Positions 31,701 through 45,795 of a DNA stretch of 64,000 nucleotides are shown here, piece after piece. The position numbers and the translations under genes were made by a program. How positions within the stretch are numbered: position 1 is the stretch's first letter; every line of letters starts with the position of its first letter. Source of the stretch: Symsagittifera roscoffensis (lineage: Eukaryota > Xenacoelomorpha > Acoela > Convolutidae); assembly GCF_963678635.1 (NCBI RefSeq), contig NC_087065.1, forward strand, positions 35,457,807 through 35,521,806. Direction: 5' to 3'. The notes under the pieces are model-generated. The model had not been told where the DNA came from and ran no database searches. It was given only the letters and a program-made list of their open reading frames with translations.

Positions 31701-34700
31701 GTTTTCACTTCCTGTCAGGTTCGATCTCAGCTCCTGACAGGTTTGATCTCAATTCCTATCAAGTTCGGTCTCAATTCCTGCCTTGAACCCAACAACGATC
31801 TCAATTCGATTAACAGGTGCTCACGAGCGAGGTTAATCTCAATTACAAACAACAATTGAGCTATCAGTCGAAAATCGAAACGTTCAGTCTCAATTTCTAC
31901 CAGTTTACTATAAAAATCAATCGGAACTTCTGCCCCTAACAATCGCCAATTTTGATATCAACTTCGGCCAATATGCCCTTAACTTCGATCACAATTCCTG
32001 CCAGGTTTGATTTCAATCCTTGCACAGTTCAATCACAATTCCTGCCAGGTTTGATCTTAGTTCCTGCCCAGTTCGATCTCAGTTCCTGTCAAGTTCGGTC
32101 TCTATTCCTGCCTTACACCAAACTCCGATCTCAATTCTTATCAAGTTCGGTCTCAATTCCTGCCTTGAACCCAACAACGATCTCGATTCAATTAACAGGT
32201 GCTCACGAGCGAGGTCAATCTCAATTACAAAAAACAATTGAGCTATCAGTCGAAAATCCAAACGTTCGGTCTCAATTTCTACCAGTTTACTATAAAAATC
32301 AATCGAAACTCCTGCCCCCTAACAACCGCCAATTTCGATATCAACTTCTGCCAATATGCCCTTAACTTTGATCACAATTCCTGCCAGGTTTGATCTCAAT
32401 CCCTGCACTGTTCAATCACAATTCCTGTCAGGTTTGATCTTACTTCCTACCAGGTTCGATTTCAATTCCCGTTAGGTTCGATCTCAGTTCCTGCCCAGTT
32501 CGATCTCAGTTCCTGTCAAGTTCGGTCTCTATTCCTGTCAGGTTCATTTTCATTTCTACCAGGTTCAGTTTATTTCCTGTCAGGTTCGATCTCAGCTCCT
32601 GTCAGGTTTGATCTCAATTCCTGTCAGGTTCGGTCTCAATTCCTGCCTTACACCAAATTCCGATCTCAATTCCTATCAAGTTCGGTCTCAATTCCTGCCT
32701 TGAACCCAACAACGATCTCAATTCAATTAACAGGTGCTCACGAGCGAGGTCAATCTCAATTACAAATAACAATTGCGCTATCAGTCGAAAATCCAAACGT
32801 TAAACTCCAATCACAATTTTTGTCAGGTTCGGTCTCAAGTCCTACCTTGCACCCAACCTTGATCTCACTTCCTGTATTTTTGGTCTCAATTCCTGCCAGT
32901 TACTTCGATCACAATTCCTGCCAGGTCTGACCTCAATCCCTGCACTGTTCAATCACAATTCCTGCCAGGTTTGATCTTACTTCCTACCAGGTTTGATTTC
33001 AATTCCTGTTAGGTTCGATCTCAATTCCTGCCCAGTTCGATCTCAATTCTTATCAAGTTCGGTCTTAATTCCTGCCTTGAACCCAACAACGATCTCCATT
33101 CAATTAACAGGTGCTCACGAGCGAGGTCAATCTCAATTACAAAAAACAATTGAGCTATCAGTCGAAAATCCAAACGTTCGGTCTCAATTTCTACCAGTTT
33201 ACTATAAAAAACAATCGAAACTCCTGCCCCCTAACAACCGCCAATTTCGATATCAACTTCTGCCAATATACCCTTAACTTTGATCACAATTCCTGCCAGG
33301 TTTGATCTCAATCCCTGCACTGTTCAATCACAATTCCTGTCAGGTTTGATCTTACTTCCTACCAGGTTCGATTTCAATTCCCGTTAGGTTCGATCTCAGT
33401 TCCTGCCCAGTTCGATCTCTATTCCTGTCAGGTTCATTTTCATTTCTACCAGGTTCAGTTTATTTCCTGTCAGGTTCGATCTCAGCTCCTGTCAGGTTTG
33501 ATCTCAATTCCTGTCAGGTTCGGTCTCAATTCCTGCCTTACACCAAATTCCGATCTCAATTCCTATCAAGTTCGGTCTCAATTCCTGCCTTGAACCCAAC
33601 AACGATCTCAATTCAATTAACAGGTGCTCACGAGCGAGGTCAATCTCAATTACAAATAACAATTGCGCTATCAGTCGAAAATCCAAACGTTAAACTCCAA
33701 TCACAATTTTTGTCAGGTTCGGTCTCAAGTCCTACCTTGCACCCAACCTTGATCTCACTTCCTGTATTTTTGGTCTCAATTCCTGCCAGTTACTTCGATC
33801 ACAATTCCTGCCAGGTCTGACCTCAATCCCTGCACTGTTCAATCACAATTCCTGCCAGGTTTGATCTTATTACCAACCAGATTTGATTTCAATTCCTGCC
33901 AGGTTCAATCTCATTTCTGCCAGGTTCGTTTTCACTTCCTGTCAGGTTCGATCTCAGCTCGTGACAGGTTTGATCTCAGTTCCTGTCAAGTTCGGTCTCT
34001 ATTCCTGCCAGGTTCAATCTCATTTTTACCAGGTTCATTTTACTTCCTGTCAGGTACGATCTCAGCTCCTGTCAGGTTTGATCTCAATTCCTGTCAGGTT
34101 CGGTCTCAATTCCTGCCTTACACCAAACTCCGATCTCAATTCCTATCAAGTTCGGTCTCAATTCCTGCCTTGAACCCAACAACGATCTCGATTCAGTTAA
34201 CAGGTGCTCACGAGCGAGGTCAATCTCAATTACAAAAATAATTGAGCTATCAGTCGAAAATCCAAACGTTCGGTCTCAATTTCTACCAGTTTACTATAAA
34301 AATCAATCGAAACTCCTGCCCCCTAACAACCGCCAATTTCGATATCAATTTCTGCCAATATGCCCTTAACTTTGATCACAATTCCTGCCAGGTTTGATCT
34401 TAATCCCTGCACTGTTCAATCACAATTCCTGTCAGGTTTGATCTTACTTCATACCAGGTTCGATTTCAATTCCCGTTAGGTTCGATCTCAGTTCCTATCC
34501 AGTTCGATCTCAGTTCCTGTCAAGTTCGGTCTCTATTCCTGCCAGGTTCATTTTCATTTCTACCAGGTTCAGTTTATTTCCTGTCAGGTTCGATCTCAGC
34601 TCCTGTCAGGTTTGCTCTCAATTCCTGTCAGGTTCGGTCTCAATTCCTGCCTTACACCAAATTCCGATCTCAGTTCCTATCAAGTTCGGTCTCAATTCCT

Positions 34701-34930
34701 GCCTTGAACCCAACAACGATCTCAATTCAATTAACAGGTGCTCACGAGCGAGGTCAATCTCAATTACAAATAACAATTGATCTATCAGTCGAAAATCCAA
34801 ACGTTCGGTCTCAATTTCTACCAGTTTACTATAAAAATCAATAGCAACTCCTGCCTCCATTTAGCCGCCAACTTCGATATCAATTTCTGCCAATATGCCC
34901 TTAACTTCGATCACAATTCCTGCCAGGTTT
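31700..34930. repeat. 890-bp higher-order repeat, about two units, with flanking variants
   Basis: Anchors and flanks at 32,614/32,700/32,729 recur at 33,504/33,590/33,619, a period of 890 bases. In both units the anchor is cut short: after ATCCAAACGTT it jumps directly to AAACTCCAATCACAA, a deletion junction shared by both copies and so older than the duplication. Confidence 0.85.
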
Positions 34931-37900
34931 GACCTCAATCCCTGCACTGTTCAATCACAGTTCCTGCCACGTTTGGTCTTATTTCCTACCAGGTTTGATT
35001 TCAATTCCTATTAGGTTCGATCTCAATTCCTCCCCAGTTCGATCTCAGTTTCTATCAAGTTCGGTATCAATTCCTGCCTTGAACCCAACAACGATCTCAA
35101 TTCCTTCAACAGGTGTTCACCAGTGAGTTCAATCTCAATTACAAATAACAATAGAGCTATCAGCCGAAAATCGAAACGTTCGGTCTCAATTCCTACAATT
35201 TTACAATAAAAATCAATCGCAACTCCTGCCACCAACTAACCGCCAACTTCGACATCAAGTTCTGCCAATATGCCCTTAACTTTGATCACAATTCCTGCCA
35301 GGTTTGATCTCAATCCCTGCACTGTTCAATCACAATTCCTGTCAGGTTTGATCTTACTTCCTACCAGGTTCGATTTCAATTCCCGTTAGGTTCGATCTCA
35401 GTTCCTATCCAGTTCGATCTCAGTTCCTGTCAAGTTCGGTCTCTATTCCTGCCAGGTTCATTTTCATTTTTACCAGGTTCAGTTCATTTCCTGTCAGGTT
35501 CGATCTCAGCTCCTGTCAGGTTTGATCTCAATTCCTGTCAGGTTCGGTCTCAATTCCTGCCTTACACCAAACTCCGATCTCAATTCCTATCAAGTTCGGT
35601 CTAAATTCCTGCCTTGAACCAAACAACTATCTCAATTCATTTAACAGGTGCCCACGAGCGAGGTCAATCTCAATTACAAATAACAATTGAGCTATCAGTC
35701 GAAAATCTAAACGCTCGGTCTCAATTCCTACCAGTTTACTATAAAAATCAATCGCAACTCCTGCCCCCAATTAACCGCCAACTTCGATATCAATTTCGAC
35801 CAATATGCGCCTAACTTCCTTCTCAATATGCGCCTTACTTCCTTCTTCACCTCCTGTCATTTTCCTCGATCTGAACTCCTGTTACTTTCGATCTCAGATC
35901 CTGTTAGGTTCCATCTCAATTCCTGCTAGGTTCGTTCTCAATTCCTGCTAGGTTCGATCTCAGTTCTTGGCAGGTTCGATCTTACTTCCTTCCAGGATCG
36001 ATCTCAATTCCTGCCAGATTCGATCTCAATCTATGTCAGGTTCAATCTCCATTCCTGCTTAAGCTGAACTTCGATCTAAGCTCCTGTCAGATTCACTCTC
36101 AATTCCTGCTTTACACCCAACTTCGATCCTAATTCCTGCCTTTTTGATCTCAATTCCTGCCAACTCTTTTGATCTCAATTGCTGTCAGGTTTGTTCTCAA
36201 TTCCTGTCAGGTTTGTTCTTAGTTCCTGCCAGGTTCGATCTCAATCACTGCAATGTTCCATCACAATTCCTGCCAGGTTTGATCTTACTTCCTACCAAGT
36301 TCGATTTCAATTCCTGTCACGTCCGATCTCAGATCCTGCCAGGTTCAATATTATTTCTGCCAGGTTCATTTTACTTGTCAGGTTTGATCTCAGCTCCTGT
36401 CAGGTGTGATCCCGACTTCTGTCAGGTTCGGTCTCAATTCTCAATTCATGCCTTACCCCAAACTCCGATCTCAATTCCTGCCAGGTTCGATTTCAATTCC
36501 TACCTTGCACCCAACCTTGATCTCAATTCCAGTAACTTTGATATCAAATCCTGCCAACTCCTTCGATGTCATTTTCCATTAGGTTCGGTCTCATTTCTGT
36601 CAGGTTCGATCTCTTGTCCTTAAATCCAATTACGGTCTCGATTGGTGCCAAGTCCAGCCACAATTCCTGCCTTACACCCAACTCATATCTAAATTCCTGT
36701 CATTTCAATCTGAACTCCTGCAACTAATTCGATCTAAATTCCTGTCATAATGATATTCAGTTCCCGCCAGGTTGGATCTCAATTCTTGCCAGGTTCGATC
36801 TCAATTCTTGACAGGTTCGATGTTACCTCCTGCCAGACTCGATCTCATTTTACTTCCTAATTTTACTTCCTGTCAGGTTCGATCTCAGCTCCTGTCAGAG
36901 TCGATTTCAATTCTTGCCAGGTTCGATCTCAATTCTTACCAGGTTCGATGTTAACTCCTGCCAGGTTCGATCTCAATTCCTGTCAAGTTCGGTCTCATGT
37001 CCTGCCTTAAACTTAACTACGATCTCAATTGGTGCCAAGTCCAGCCGCAATTCCTGCCTTACGTTCAACTTTTATCTAAAATCTGTCATTTCGATCTCAA
37101 TTCCTGCAACTCCTTCGATCTCATTTCCTGTTGATTCTCAGTTCCTGCCAGGTTCGACCTGAAAAACTGTCAGGTTCGATCTTACTTCCTGCCGATCTCA
37201 ATTTCTTCCAGGTTCGACCTCCATTCCTCTCAGGTTCGGTCTCAATTCCAGCTCTAAGCTCAATTTCGATCTCAATTCCTGGCAGGTTTGGTATCAATTT
37301 CTGCCATGCACCCAACTTCTATATCAATTCTTGCCATTTCCCTCGATCTGAACTCCTGTTAGTTTCTATCTCAATTCCTATCGAGTTCGGTATTAATTCC
37401 TGCCTTGAACCCAACAACGATCTCAATTCCTTTAACAGGTGCTCACCAGTGAGTTCAATCTCACCTACAAATAACAATAGAGCTATCAGCCGAAGATCCA
37501 AACGTTCGGTCTCAATTCCTAACATTTTACGATAAAAATCAATCGCAACTCCTGCCCCCAATTAACCGCCAACTTCGATATCAATTTCTGCCAATATGCA
37601 CCTAACTTCGATCACAATTCCTGCCAGGTTTGACCTCAATCCCTGCACTGTTCAATCACAATTCCTGCCAGGTTTGATCTTACTTCCTACCAAGTTCGAT
37701 TTCAATTCCTGTCACGTTCGATCTCAATTCCTGTCTAATTTGATCTCAGTTCCTGTCAAGTTTGGTCTCTATTCCTGCCAGGTTCAATCTTAATTCTGCC
37801 AGGTTCAATTTTACTTCCTGTCAGGTTTGATCTCAGCTCTTGTCAGGTTTGATCTCAACTTCTGTTAGGTTCGGTCTCAATTCATACCTTAGACCAAACT

Positions 37901-39110
37901 CCCATCTCAATTCCTGTCAGGTTCGGTTTCAATTCCTGCCTTGCACACAACCTTGATCTCAATTCCTGTCACTTTTATCTCAATTCCTGCCAACTCCTTC
38001 GATGTCAATTCCTATTAGGTTCAGTCTCATTTCTGCCAGGTTCGATCTCAATTCCTGTCAGGTTCGCTCTCATGTCCAACCTTAATTCCAACTACGGTCT
38101 CAATAATTGGTGCCAAGTCCAGCCGCAATTCCTGCCTTACACCCATATCATATCTAAATTCCTGTCATTTCAATCTCAACTCCTGCAACTACTTCGATCT
38201 AAATTCCTGTCAGGTTGATATTCATTTCCTGCCAGGTTCGATCTCAATTCTTGCCAGGTTCGATTTCAATTCTTGACAGGTTCGATGTTACTTTCTGCCA
38301 GGTTCGATCTCAATTCCTGTCAGACTCGATCTCATTTCTGCCAGGTTCATTTTTACTTCCTGTCAGGTTCGATCTCAGCTCCTGCCAGGTTCGATCTCAA
38401 TTCTTGCCAGGTTCGATCTCAATTCTTGCCAGGTTCGATGTTACCTCCTACCAGGTTCGATCTCAATTCCTGTCATGTTCGGTCTCATGTCCTGCCTTAA
38501 ACTTAACTACAATCTCAATTGGTGCCAAGTCCAGCCGCAATTCCTACCTTATGTTCAACTTCTAGCTTAAATCCTGCCATTTCGATCTCAATTCCTGCAA
38601 CTCCTTCGATCTCATTTCCTGTTACGTTGATTCTCAGTTCCTGCCAGGTTCGACCTGAAATACTGTCAGGTTCGATCTTACTTCCTGCCCATCTCAATTT
38701 ATTTCAGGTTCGACCTCAGTTCCTCTCAGTTTCGGTCTCAATTCCAGCTCTAAGCTCAATTTCGACCTCAATTCTTGCCAGGTTTGGTCTCAATTTCTGC
38801 CTTGCACCCAACTTCGATATCAATTCTTGTCATTTCCCTCGATCTGAACTCCTGTTAGTTTCGATCTCAATTCCTATCAAGTTCGATCTCAATTCCTGCC
38901 TTGAACCCAACAACGATCTCAATTCATTTAACAGGTGCTCAACAGTGAGTTCAATCTCAATTACAAATGACAATTGAGCTAGCAGTTGAAAGTCCAAAGG
39001 TTCGGTCTCAATTTCTACCAGTTTACTATAAAAATCAATAGCAACTCCTGCCTCCATTTAGCCGCCAACTTCGATATCAATTTCTACAAATATGCCCTTA
39101 ACTTCGATCA
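34930..39110. repeat. Diverged 22-bp satellite without clear higher-order period
   Basis: Monomers are more variable here (GATATTCAG, TTCGATGTTAAC, GTGCCAAGTCCAGCC inserts) and anchors are sparse (about 35,109, 35,644, 37,436 and 38,933). A stretch near 36,640-37,170 is repeated with changes near 38,100-38,640. It looks like an older, less homogenised part of the array. Confidence 0.8.
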
Positions 39111-40150
39111 CAATTCCTGCCAGGTTTGACCTCAATCCCTGCACTATTCAATCACAATTCCTGCCAGGTTTGATCTTACTTCCTACCAGGTTTGATTTCA
39201 ATTCCTATTAGGTTCGATCTCAATTCCTGCCCAGTTTGATCTCATGTCCTATCAAATTCGGAATCAATTCCTGCCTTGAACCCATCAACGATCTCAATTC
39301 CTTTAACAGGTGCTCACCAGTGAGTTCAATGTTAATTACAAATAACAATAGAGCTATCAGCCGAAAATCCAATCGTTCGGTCTCAATTCCTACCAGTTTA
39401 CTATAAAAGTGAATCGCAAGTCCTGCCCCTAATCAACCGCCAACTTCGATATCAATTCCTGTCAATATGCAACTAACTTCGATCACATTTCCTGCCAGGT
39501 TTGACCTCAATCCCTGCACTATTCAATCACAATTCCTGCCAGGTTTGATCTTACTTCCTACCAGGTTTGATTTCAATTCCTATTAGGTTCGATCTCAATT
39601 CCTGCCCAGTTTGATCTCATGTCCTATCAAATTCGGAATCAATTCCTACCTCGAACCCATCAACGATCTCAATTCCTTTAACAGGTGCTCACCAGTGAGT
39701 TCAATGTTAATTACAAATAACAATAGAGCTATCAGCCGAAAATCCAATCGTTCGGTCTCAATTCCTACCAGTTTACTATAAAAGTGAATCGCAAGTCCTG
39801 CCCCTAATCAACCGCCAACTTCGATATCAATTCCTGTCAATATGCAACTAACTTCGATCACATTTCCTGCCAGGTTTGACCTCAATCCCTGCACTATTCA
39901 ATCACAATTCCTGCCAGGTTTGATCTTACTTCCTACCAGGTTTGATTTCAATTCCTATTAGGTTCGATCTCAATTCCTGCCCAGTTTGATCTCATGTCCT
40001 ATCAAATTCGGAATCAATTCCTACCTCGAACCCATCAACGATCTCAATTCCTTTAACAGGTGCTCACCAGTGAGTTCAATGTTAATTACAAATAACAATA
40101 GAGCTATCAGCCGAAAATCCAATCGTTCGGTCTCAATTCCTACCATTTTA
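39110..40150. repeat. 375-bp higher-order repeat, nearly three units
   Basis: The landmark CCCATCAACGATCTC begins at 39,281, 39,656 and 40,031, a period of exactly 375 bases. Units are almost identical (TTGAACCC versus TCGAACCC is one of few differences). They carry the second anchor type, with CACCAGTGAGTTC in place of CACGAGCGAGG. Confidence 0.9.
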
Positions 40151-42345
40151 CTATAAAAATCAATCGGAACTTCTGCCCCTAACAACCGCCAATTTCGATA
40201 TCAATTTCTGCCAATATGCCCTTAACTTCGATCACAATTCCTGCCAGGTTTGATTTCAATCCTTGCACAGTTCAATCACAATTCCTGCCAGGTTTGATCT
40301 TAGTTCCTGTCTCAGTTCCTGTCAAGCTCGGTCTCTATTCCTGCCAGGTTCAATCTCATTTCTGCCAGGTTCATTTTTACTGACTGTCAGGTTCGATCTC
40401 AGCTCTTGTCAGGTTTGATCTCAATTCCTGTCAGGTTCGGTCTCAATTCCTGCCTTAGACCAGTTTCCGATCTCAATTCCAATCTAGTTCGGTCTCATTT
40501 CCTGCCTTGAACCCAACAACGATCTCAATTCATTTAACAGGTGCTCACGAGCGAGGTCAATCTCAATTACAAATAACAATTGAGCTATCGGTCGAAAATC
40601 CAAACGTTCGTACTCAATTCCTACCAGTTTACTATAAAAGTCAATCGCAACTCCTGCCACCAAATAACCGCCAACTTCGATATCAATTTCTGCCAATATG
40701 CCCCTAACTTCGGTCTCAATTCCTTCCAGGTTCGATCTCAATCACTGCAATGTTCCATCACAATTCCTGCAAGGTTTGATCTTACTTCCTATCAGGTTTG
40801 ATCTCAGTTCCTGTCAAGTTCGGTCTTTATTCCTGCCAGGTTCAATCTCATTTGTGTCAGGTCCATTTTACTTCCTGTCAGGTCGATCTCAGCTCCTGTC
40901 AGGTTTGATCTCAATTCCTGTCAGGTTAGGTCTCAATTCCTGCCTTAAACCAAACTACGATCTCAATTCCAATCAAGTTCGGACTCAATTCCTGCTTTGA
41001 ACCCAACAACAATCTCAATTCATTTAACTGGTGCTCACGAGCGAGGTCAATCTCAATTACAAATAACAATTGATGCATCAGTCGAAAATCCAAACATTCG
41101 GTCTCAATTCCTACCAGTTTACTGTAAAAGTGAATAGCAAGTCCTGCCCCCAATCAACCGCCAACTTCGATATCAATTCCTGTCAATTTGCAACTAACTT
41201 CGATCACAATTCCTGCCAGGTTTGACCTCAATCCCTGCACTATTCAATCACAATTCCTGCCAGGTTTGATCTTACTTCCTACCAGGTTTGATTTCAATTC
41301 CTGTTAGGTTCGATCTCAATTCCTGCCCAGTTCGATCTCATGTCCTATCAAATTCGGAATCAATTCCTGCCTTGAACCCATCAACGATCTCAATTCCTTT
41401 AACAGGTGCTCACCAGTGAGTTCAATGTTAATTACAAACAACAATAGAGCTATCAGCCGAAAATCCAATCGTTCGGTCTCAATTCCTACCATTTTACTAT
41501 AAAAATCAATAGCAACTCCTGCCCCCAATTAACCGCCAACTTCAATATCAATTTCTGCCAATATAAACCTAACTTCGATCACAATTCCTGCCAGGTGCGA
41601 TCTCAATCCCTGCAATGTTCAATCACAATTCGTGCCAAGTTTGATATTACTTCCTACCATGTTCAATTTTAATTCCTGCTAGGTTCGATCTCAATTCCTG
41701 CCCAGTTCAAACTCAGTTCCTGTCAAGTTCGGTCTCTATTCCTGCCAGGTTCAATCTCATTTGTGCCAGGTCCATTTTTACTTCCTGTCAGGTCGATCTC
41801 AGCTCCTGTCAGGTTTGATCTCAATTCCTGTCAGGTTCGGTCTCATTTCCTGCCTTAAACCAAACTACAATCTCAATTCCAATCAAGTTCGGACTCAATT
41901 CCTGCTTTGAACCCAACAACAATCTCAATTCATTTAACTGGTGCTCACGAGCGAGGTCAATCTCAATTACAAATAACAATTGATGCATCAGTCAAAAATC
42001 CAAACATTCGGTCTCAATTCCTACTAGTATCCTGTAAAATTCAATCGCAACTCCTGCTCCCAGTTGACCGCCAACTTCGATATCAATTTCTGCCAATATG
42101 CCCTTAACTTCAATATCAATTCCTGTCACTTTGATCTAAAGTCATGTCAACACCTTCGATGTCATTTCCCATTAGGTTCGGTCTCAATTTCTGCCAGGTT
42201 CGATCTCAATTCCTGTCAGATTCGGTCTCACGTCCTGCCCTAAACTTAACTAAGATCTCAATTAGTGCCAAGTCTAGCCGCAATTCCTGCCTTAGACCCA
42301 ACTTCTGTCTAAATTACTGTCATTTCGATCTCAATTACTGTAATT
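40150..42345. repeat. Mixed 22-bp satellite with alternating anchor types
   Basis: Anchors at about 40,541, 41,029, 41,404 and 41,938 alternate between the CACGAGCGAGG and CACCAGTGAG types. From about 42,120 the sequence changes to a flank (ATTAGTGCCAAGTCTAGCC, CATTTCGATCTC) that leads to the first non-satellite module. Confidence 0.8.
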
Positions 42346-43172
42346 CTCAGTCAGGAATTTTCAGTCAATTGCAGAGCATTTTGATGAAGTTGCGGTTGTA
42401 GTTAGCTGTAGTCTATGTCGTAAGAGACCGTAGCATTGCATCGTTTCTGAAGACAACCCGGCGTTTTTTATGGAAAAGTTTAAATAGTCGGGAAAGGTTC
42501 TTACCAAAATATTTCTTTCCTTCATGTGTTGTCTTTTTTCAGAAAAAAATTATAAGTTTTTAAAAGGTGTAGGCAACTACAACGCATTTTTCTATTTTCT
42601 TAAAACAGTTTGAAGCTGCTACTATTTGAATTGTAAATTTTATGTACATTTTAAGTTTTTTGTCGTGCAGTTAGAAGATTTTAAACGTTTTCTATGAAAA
42701 CGTATGTTTTGGAAAATAATTAGGAGTTTATATTTCTGTTTATGTTGGAAAATAATTAGGAGTTTATATTTCTGTTTATGTTTAGCTCTAAGATCTTCCT
42801 AAGGTTTGAAGATCTTAGAGCTAGGGTCAAAATTGAAACAAGTCTACATAAATCGACGCACTACAGGAATACTAGGGACGCTTTTTACATCAACTTTGTC
42901 GAACACCGAAGGAAACGCTGAATTTCAAAAAAAATTGTCTGCCGTCAGACGTATCTTTGTGCCAATCAAAAACACTCCCCCGGTTGTGCAAATTGAGGAG
43001 GTTCATCATCAACACGGTCAACCATAGCTCGTACGGTCTTCAGAAAAAACCGATTTAACGCAGACTCAAAACCAATGGAGAAGACACATGAACGCACAAA
43101 AAGTACAAAAAAGCATCTGTCAGAGCAGCAAACGAAAAAAATAGTCATTTGACCGACGTTTTTACAGCTCTC
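42346..43172. repeat. Non-satellite hairpin module, copy 1
   Basis: Sequence unlike the 22-bp satellite begins at CTCAGTCAGGAATTTTCAG (42,346) and ends at TTTACAGCTCTCAG (about 43,172). It contains a 36-base direct repeat in two copies (42,709 and 42,745, GGAAAATAATTAGGAG core). A perfect 16-bp hairpin TAGCTCTAAGATCTTC / GAAGATCTTAGAGCTA with a 9-base loop lies at 42783-42823, and a smaller ACGTTTT/AAAACGT hairpin at 42685-42703. Short frames exist on both strands (42806-43027 plus, 43196-42966 minus) but are not preserved intact in all copies. The identity is unknown. Confidence 0.85.
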
Positions 43173-44965
43173 AGCTCTTGCAAGGTTCGATCTCAATTCT
43201 TGCCAGGTTCGATGTTACCTCCTACCAGGTTCGATCTCAATTCCTGTCAGGTTCGGTCTCATGTCCTACCTTAAACTTAACTACGATCTCAACTGGTGCC
43301 AAGTCCAGCCGCAATTCCTACCTTATGTTCAACTTCTAGCTAAAATCCTGCCGTTTCGATCTCAATTCCTGCAACTCCTTCGATCTCATTTCCTGTTAGG
43401 TTGATTCTCAGTTCCTGCCAGGTTCGACCTGAAATACTGTCAGGTTCGATCTTACTTCCTGCCGATCTCAATTTATTCCAGGTTCGACCTCAGTTCCTCT
43501 CAGGTTCGGTCTCAATTCCAGCTCTAAACTAAATTTCGATCTCAATTCTTGGCAGGTTTGGTCTCAATTTCTGCCTTGCACCCAACTTCGATATCAATTC
43601 TTGTCATTTCCCTCGGTCTGAACTCCTGTTAGTTTCGATCTCAATTCCTATCAAGTTCGGTCAATTCATTTAACAGGTGCTCAACAGCGAGTTCAATCTC
43701 AATTACAAATGACAATTGAGCTATCAGTCGAAAGTCCAAACGTTCAATTTCACTTCCTACCAGTTTACTATAAAAGTGAATCGCAAGTCCTGCCCCCAAT
43801 CAACCGCCAACTTCGATATCAATTCCTGTCAATATGCAACTTCGATCACAATTCCTGCCAGGTTTGACCTCAATCCCTGCACTATTCAATCACAATTCCT
43901 GCCAGGTTTGATCTTACTTCCTACCAGGTTTGATTTCAATTCCTGTTAGGTTCGATCTCAATTCCTGCCCAGTTCGATCTCATTTCCTATCAAATTCGGT
44001 ATCAATTCCTGCCTTGAACCCATCAACTATCTCAATTCTTTTAACAGGTGCGCACCAGTGAGTTCAATGTTAATTACAAATAACAATAGAGCTTTCAGCC
44101 GAAAATCCAAACGTTCGGTCTCAATTCCTACCATTTTACTATAAAAATCAATAGCAACTGCTGCCCCCAATTAACCGCCAACTTCAATATCAATTTCTGC
44201 CAACATAAACCTAACTTCGAACTCAATTCCTGCCAGGTGCGATCGCAATCCCTGCAATGTTCAATCACAACTCCTGCCAGGTTTGATCTTACTTCCTATC
44301 AGGTTTGATTTCAGTTCCTGTCAGGTTCGATCTCAATTCCTACCTAATTTGATCTCAGTTCCTGTCAAGTTCAATCTCATTTCTGCCAGGTTCATTTTTA
44401 CTTTCTGTCAGGTCGATCTCGGCTCCTGTCAGGTTTGATCTCAATTCCTGTCAGGTTCGGTCTCAATTCCTGCCTTAAATCAAACTCCGATCTCAATTCC
44501 AATCAAGTTCGGTCTCAACTCCTGCCTTGAACCAAACAACAACCTCAATTCATTTAACTGGTGCTCACGAGCGAGGTCAATCTCAATTATAAATAACAAT
44601 TGATGCATAAGTCGAAAATCCAAACATTCGGTCTCAATTTCTACCAGTTTCCCGTAAAGTTCAATAGCAATTCCTGCCCCCAGTTGACCGCCAACTTCGA
44701 TATCAATTTCTGCCAATATGCCCTTAACTTCCATTTCAATTCCTGTCACTTTGATCTAAATTCCTGTCAACACCCTCGATGTCATTTCCCATTAGGTTCG
44801 GTCTCAATTTCTGCCAGGTTCGATCTCAATTCCTGTCAGGTTCAGTCTCACGTCCTGCCTTAAACTTAACTACGCTCTCAATTAGTGCCAAGTCTAGCCG
44901 CAATTCCTGCCTTAGACCTAACTTCTGTCTAAATTTCTGTCATTTCGATCTCAATTACTGCAATT

Positions 44966-45795
44966 CTCAGTCAGGAACTTTCAGTCAATTGCAAAGCATT
45001 TTGATGAAGTTGCGGTTGTAGTTCGCTGTAGTCTATGTCGTAAGAGACCGTAGCATTGCATCGTTTCTGTAGACAACCCGGCGTTTTTATGGAAAAGTTT
45101 AAATAGTCGGGAAAGATTCTTGCCAAAAACATTTCTTTCCTTCATGTGTTGTCTTTTTTCAGAAAAGAATTTCTAAATTTTTAAAGGGTGTAGGCAACTA
45201 CAACACAATTTTCTTTCTTAAAACAGTTTGAAGCTGCTACTATTTGAAATTGTAAATTTTGATGAACATTTTAGGTTTTTTTTGTCGTGCAGTTAGAAGA
45301 TTTTAAACGTTTTCTATGAAAACGTATGTTTTGGAAAATAATTAGGAGTTTATATTTCTGTTTATGTTGCAAAATAATTAGGAGTTTATATTTCTGTTTA
45401 TGTTTAGCTCTTAGATCTTCCTAAGGTTTGAAGATCTTAGAGCTAGGGTCAAAATTGAAACAAGTCTACATAAATCGACGCACTACAGAAATACTAGGGA
45501 CGCTTTTTACATCAACTTTGTCGAACGCCGAAGGAATCGCTGAATTTCAAAAAAAAATTGTCTGCCGTCAGACGTATCTTTGTGCCAATCAAAAACACTC
45601 CCCCGGTTGTGCAAATTGAGGAGCTTCATCATCAACACGGTCAACCATAGCTCGTACGGTCTTCAGAAAAAACCGATTTAACGCAGACTCAAAACCAATG
45701 GAGAAGACACATGAACGCACAAAAAGTACAAAAAAGCATCTGTCAGAGCAGCAAACGAAAAAAATAGTCATTTGACCGACGTTTTTACAGCTCTC
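44966..45795. repeat. Non-satellite hairpin module, copy 2
   Basis: Same structure as copy 1, starting CTCAGTCAGGAACTTTCAG. The 16-bp hairpin (45405-45445) has one mismatch (CTCTTAG against CTAAGAG). A longer A-run near 45,550 shifts the plus-strand frame present in copy 1, which argues against that frame being a conserved protein. The minus-strand 76-codon frame (45819-45589) is kept. Confidence 0.85.

Noticed and set aside
42783-42830. Helitron 3' end (hairpin followed by CTAG)
   Set aside because: CTAG overlaps the stem itself, and the module continues about 350 bases beyond with the same similarity in all three copies, so this is not a terminus.
42806-43196. Module frames (73 codons plus, 76 codons minus) as conserved small proteins
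   Set aside because: The plus frame is shifted by an A-run in copy 2, and the minus frame changes length in copy 3; the copies show no sign of frame conservation.
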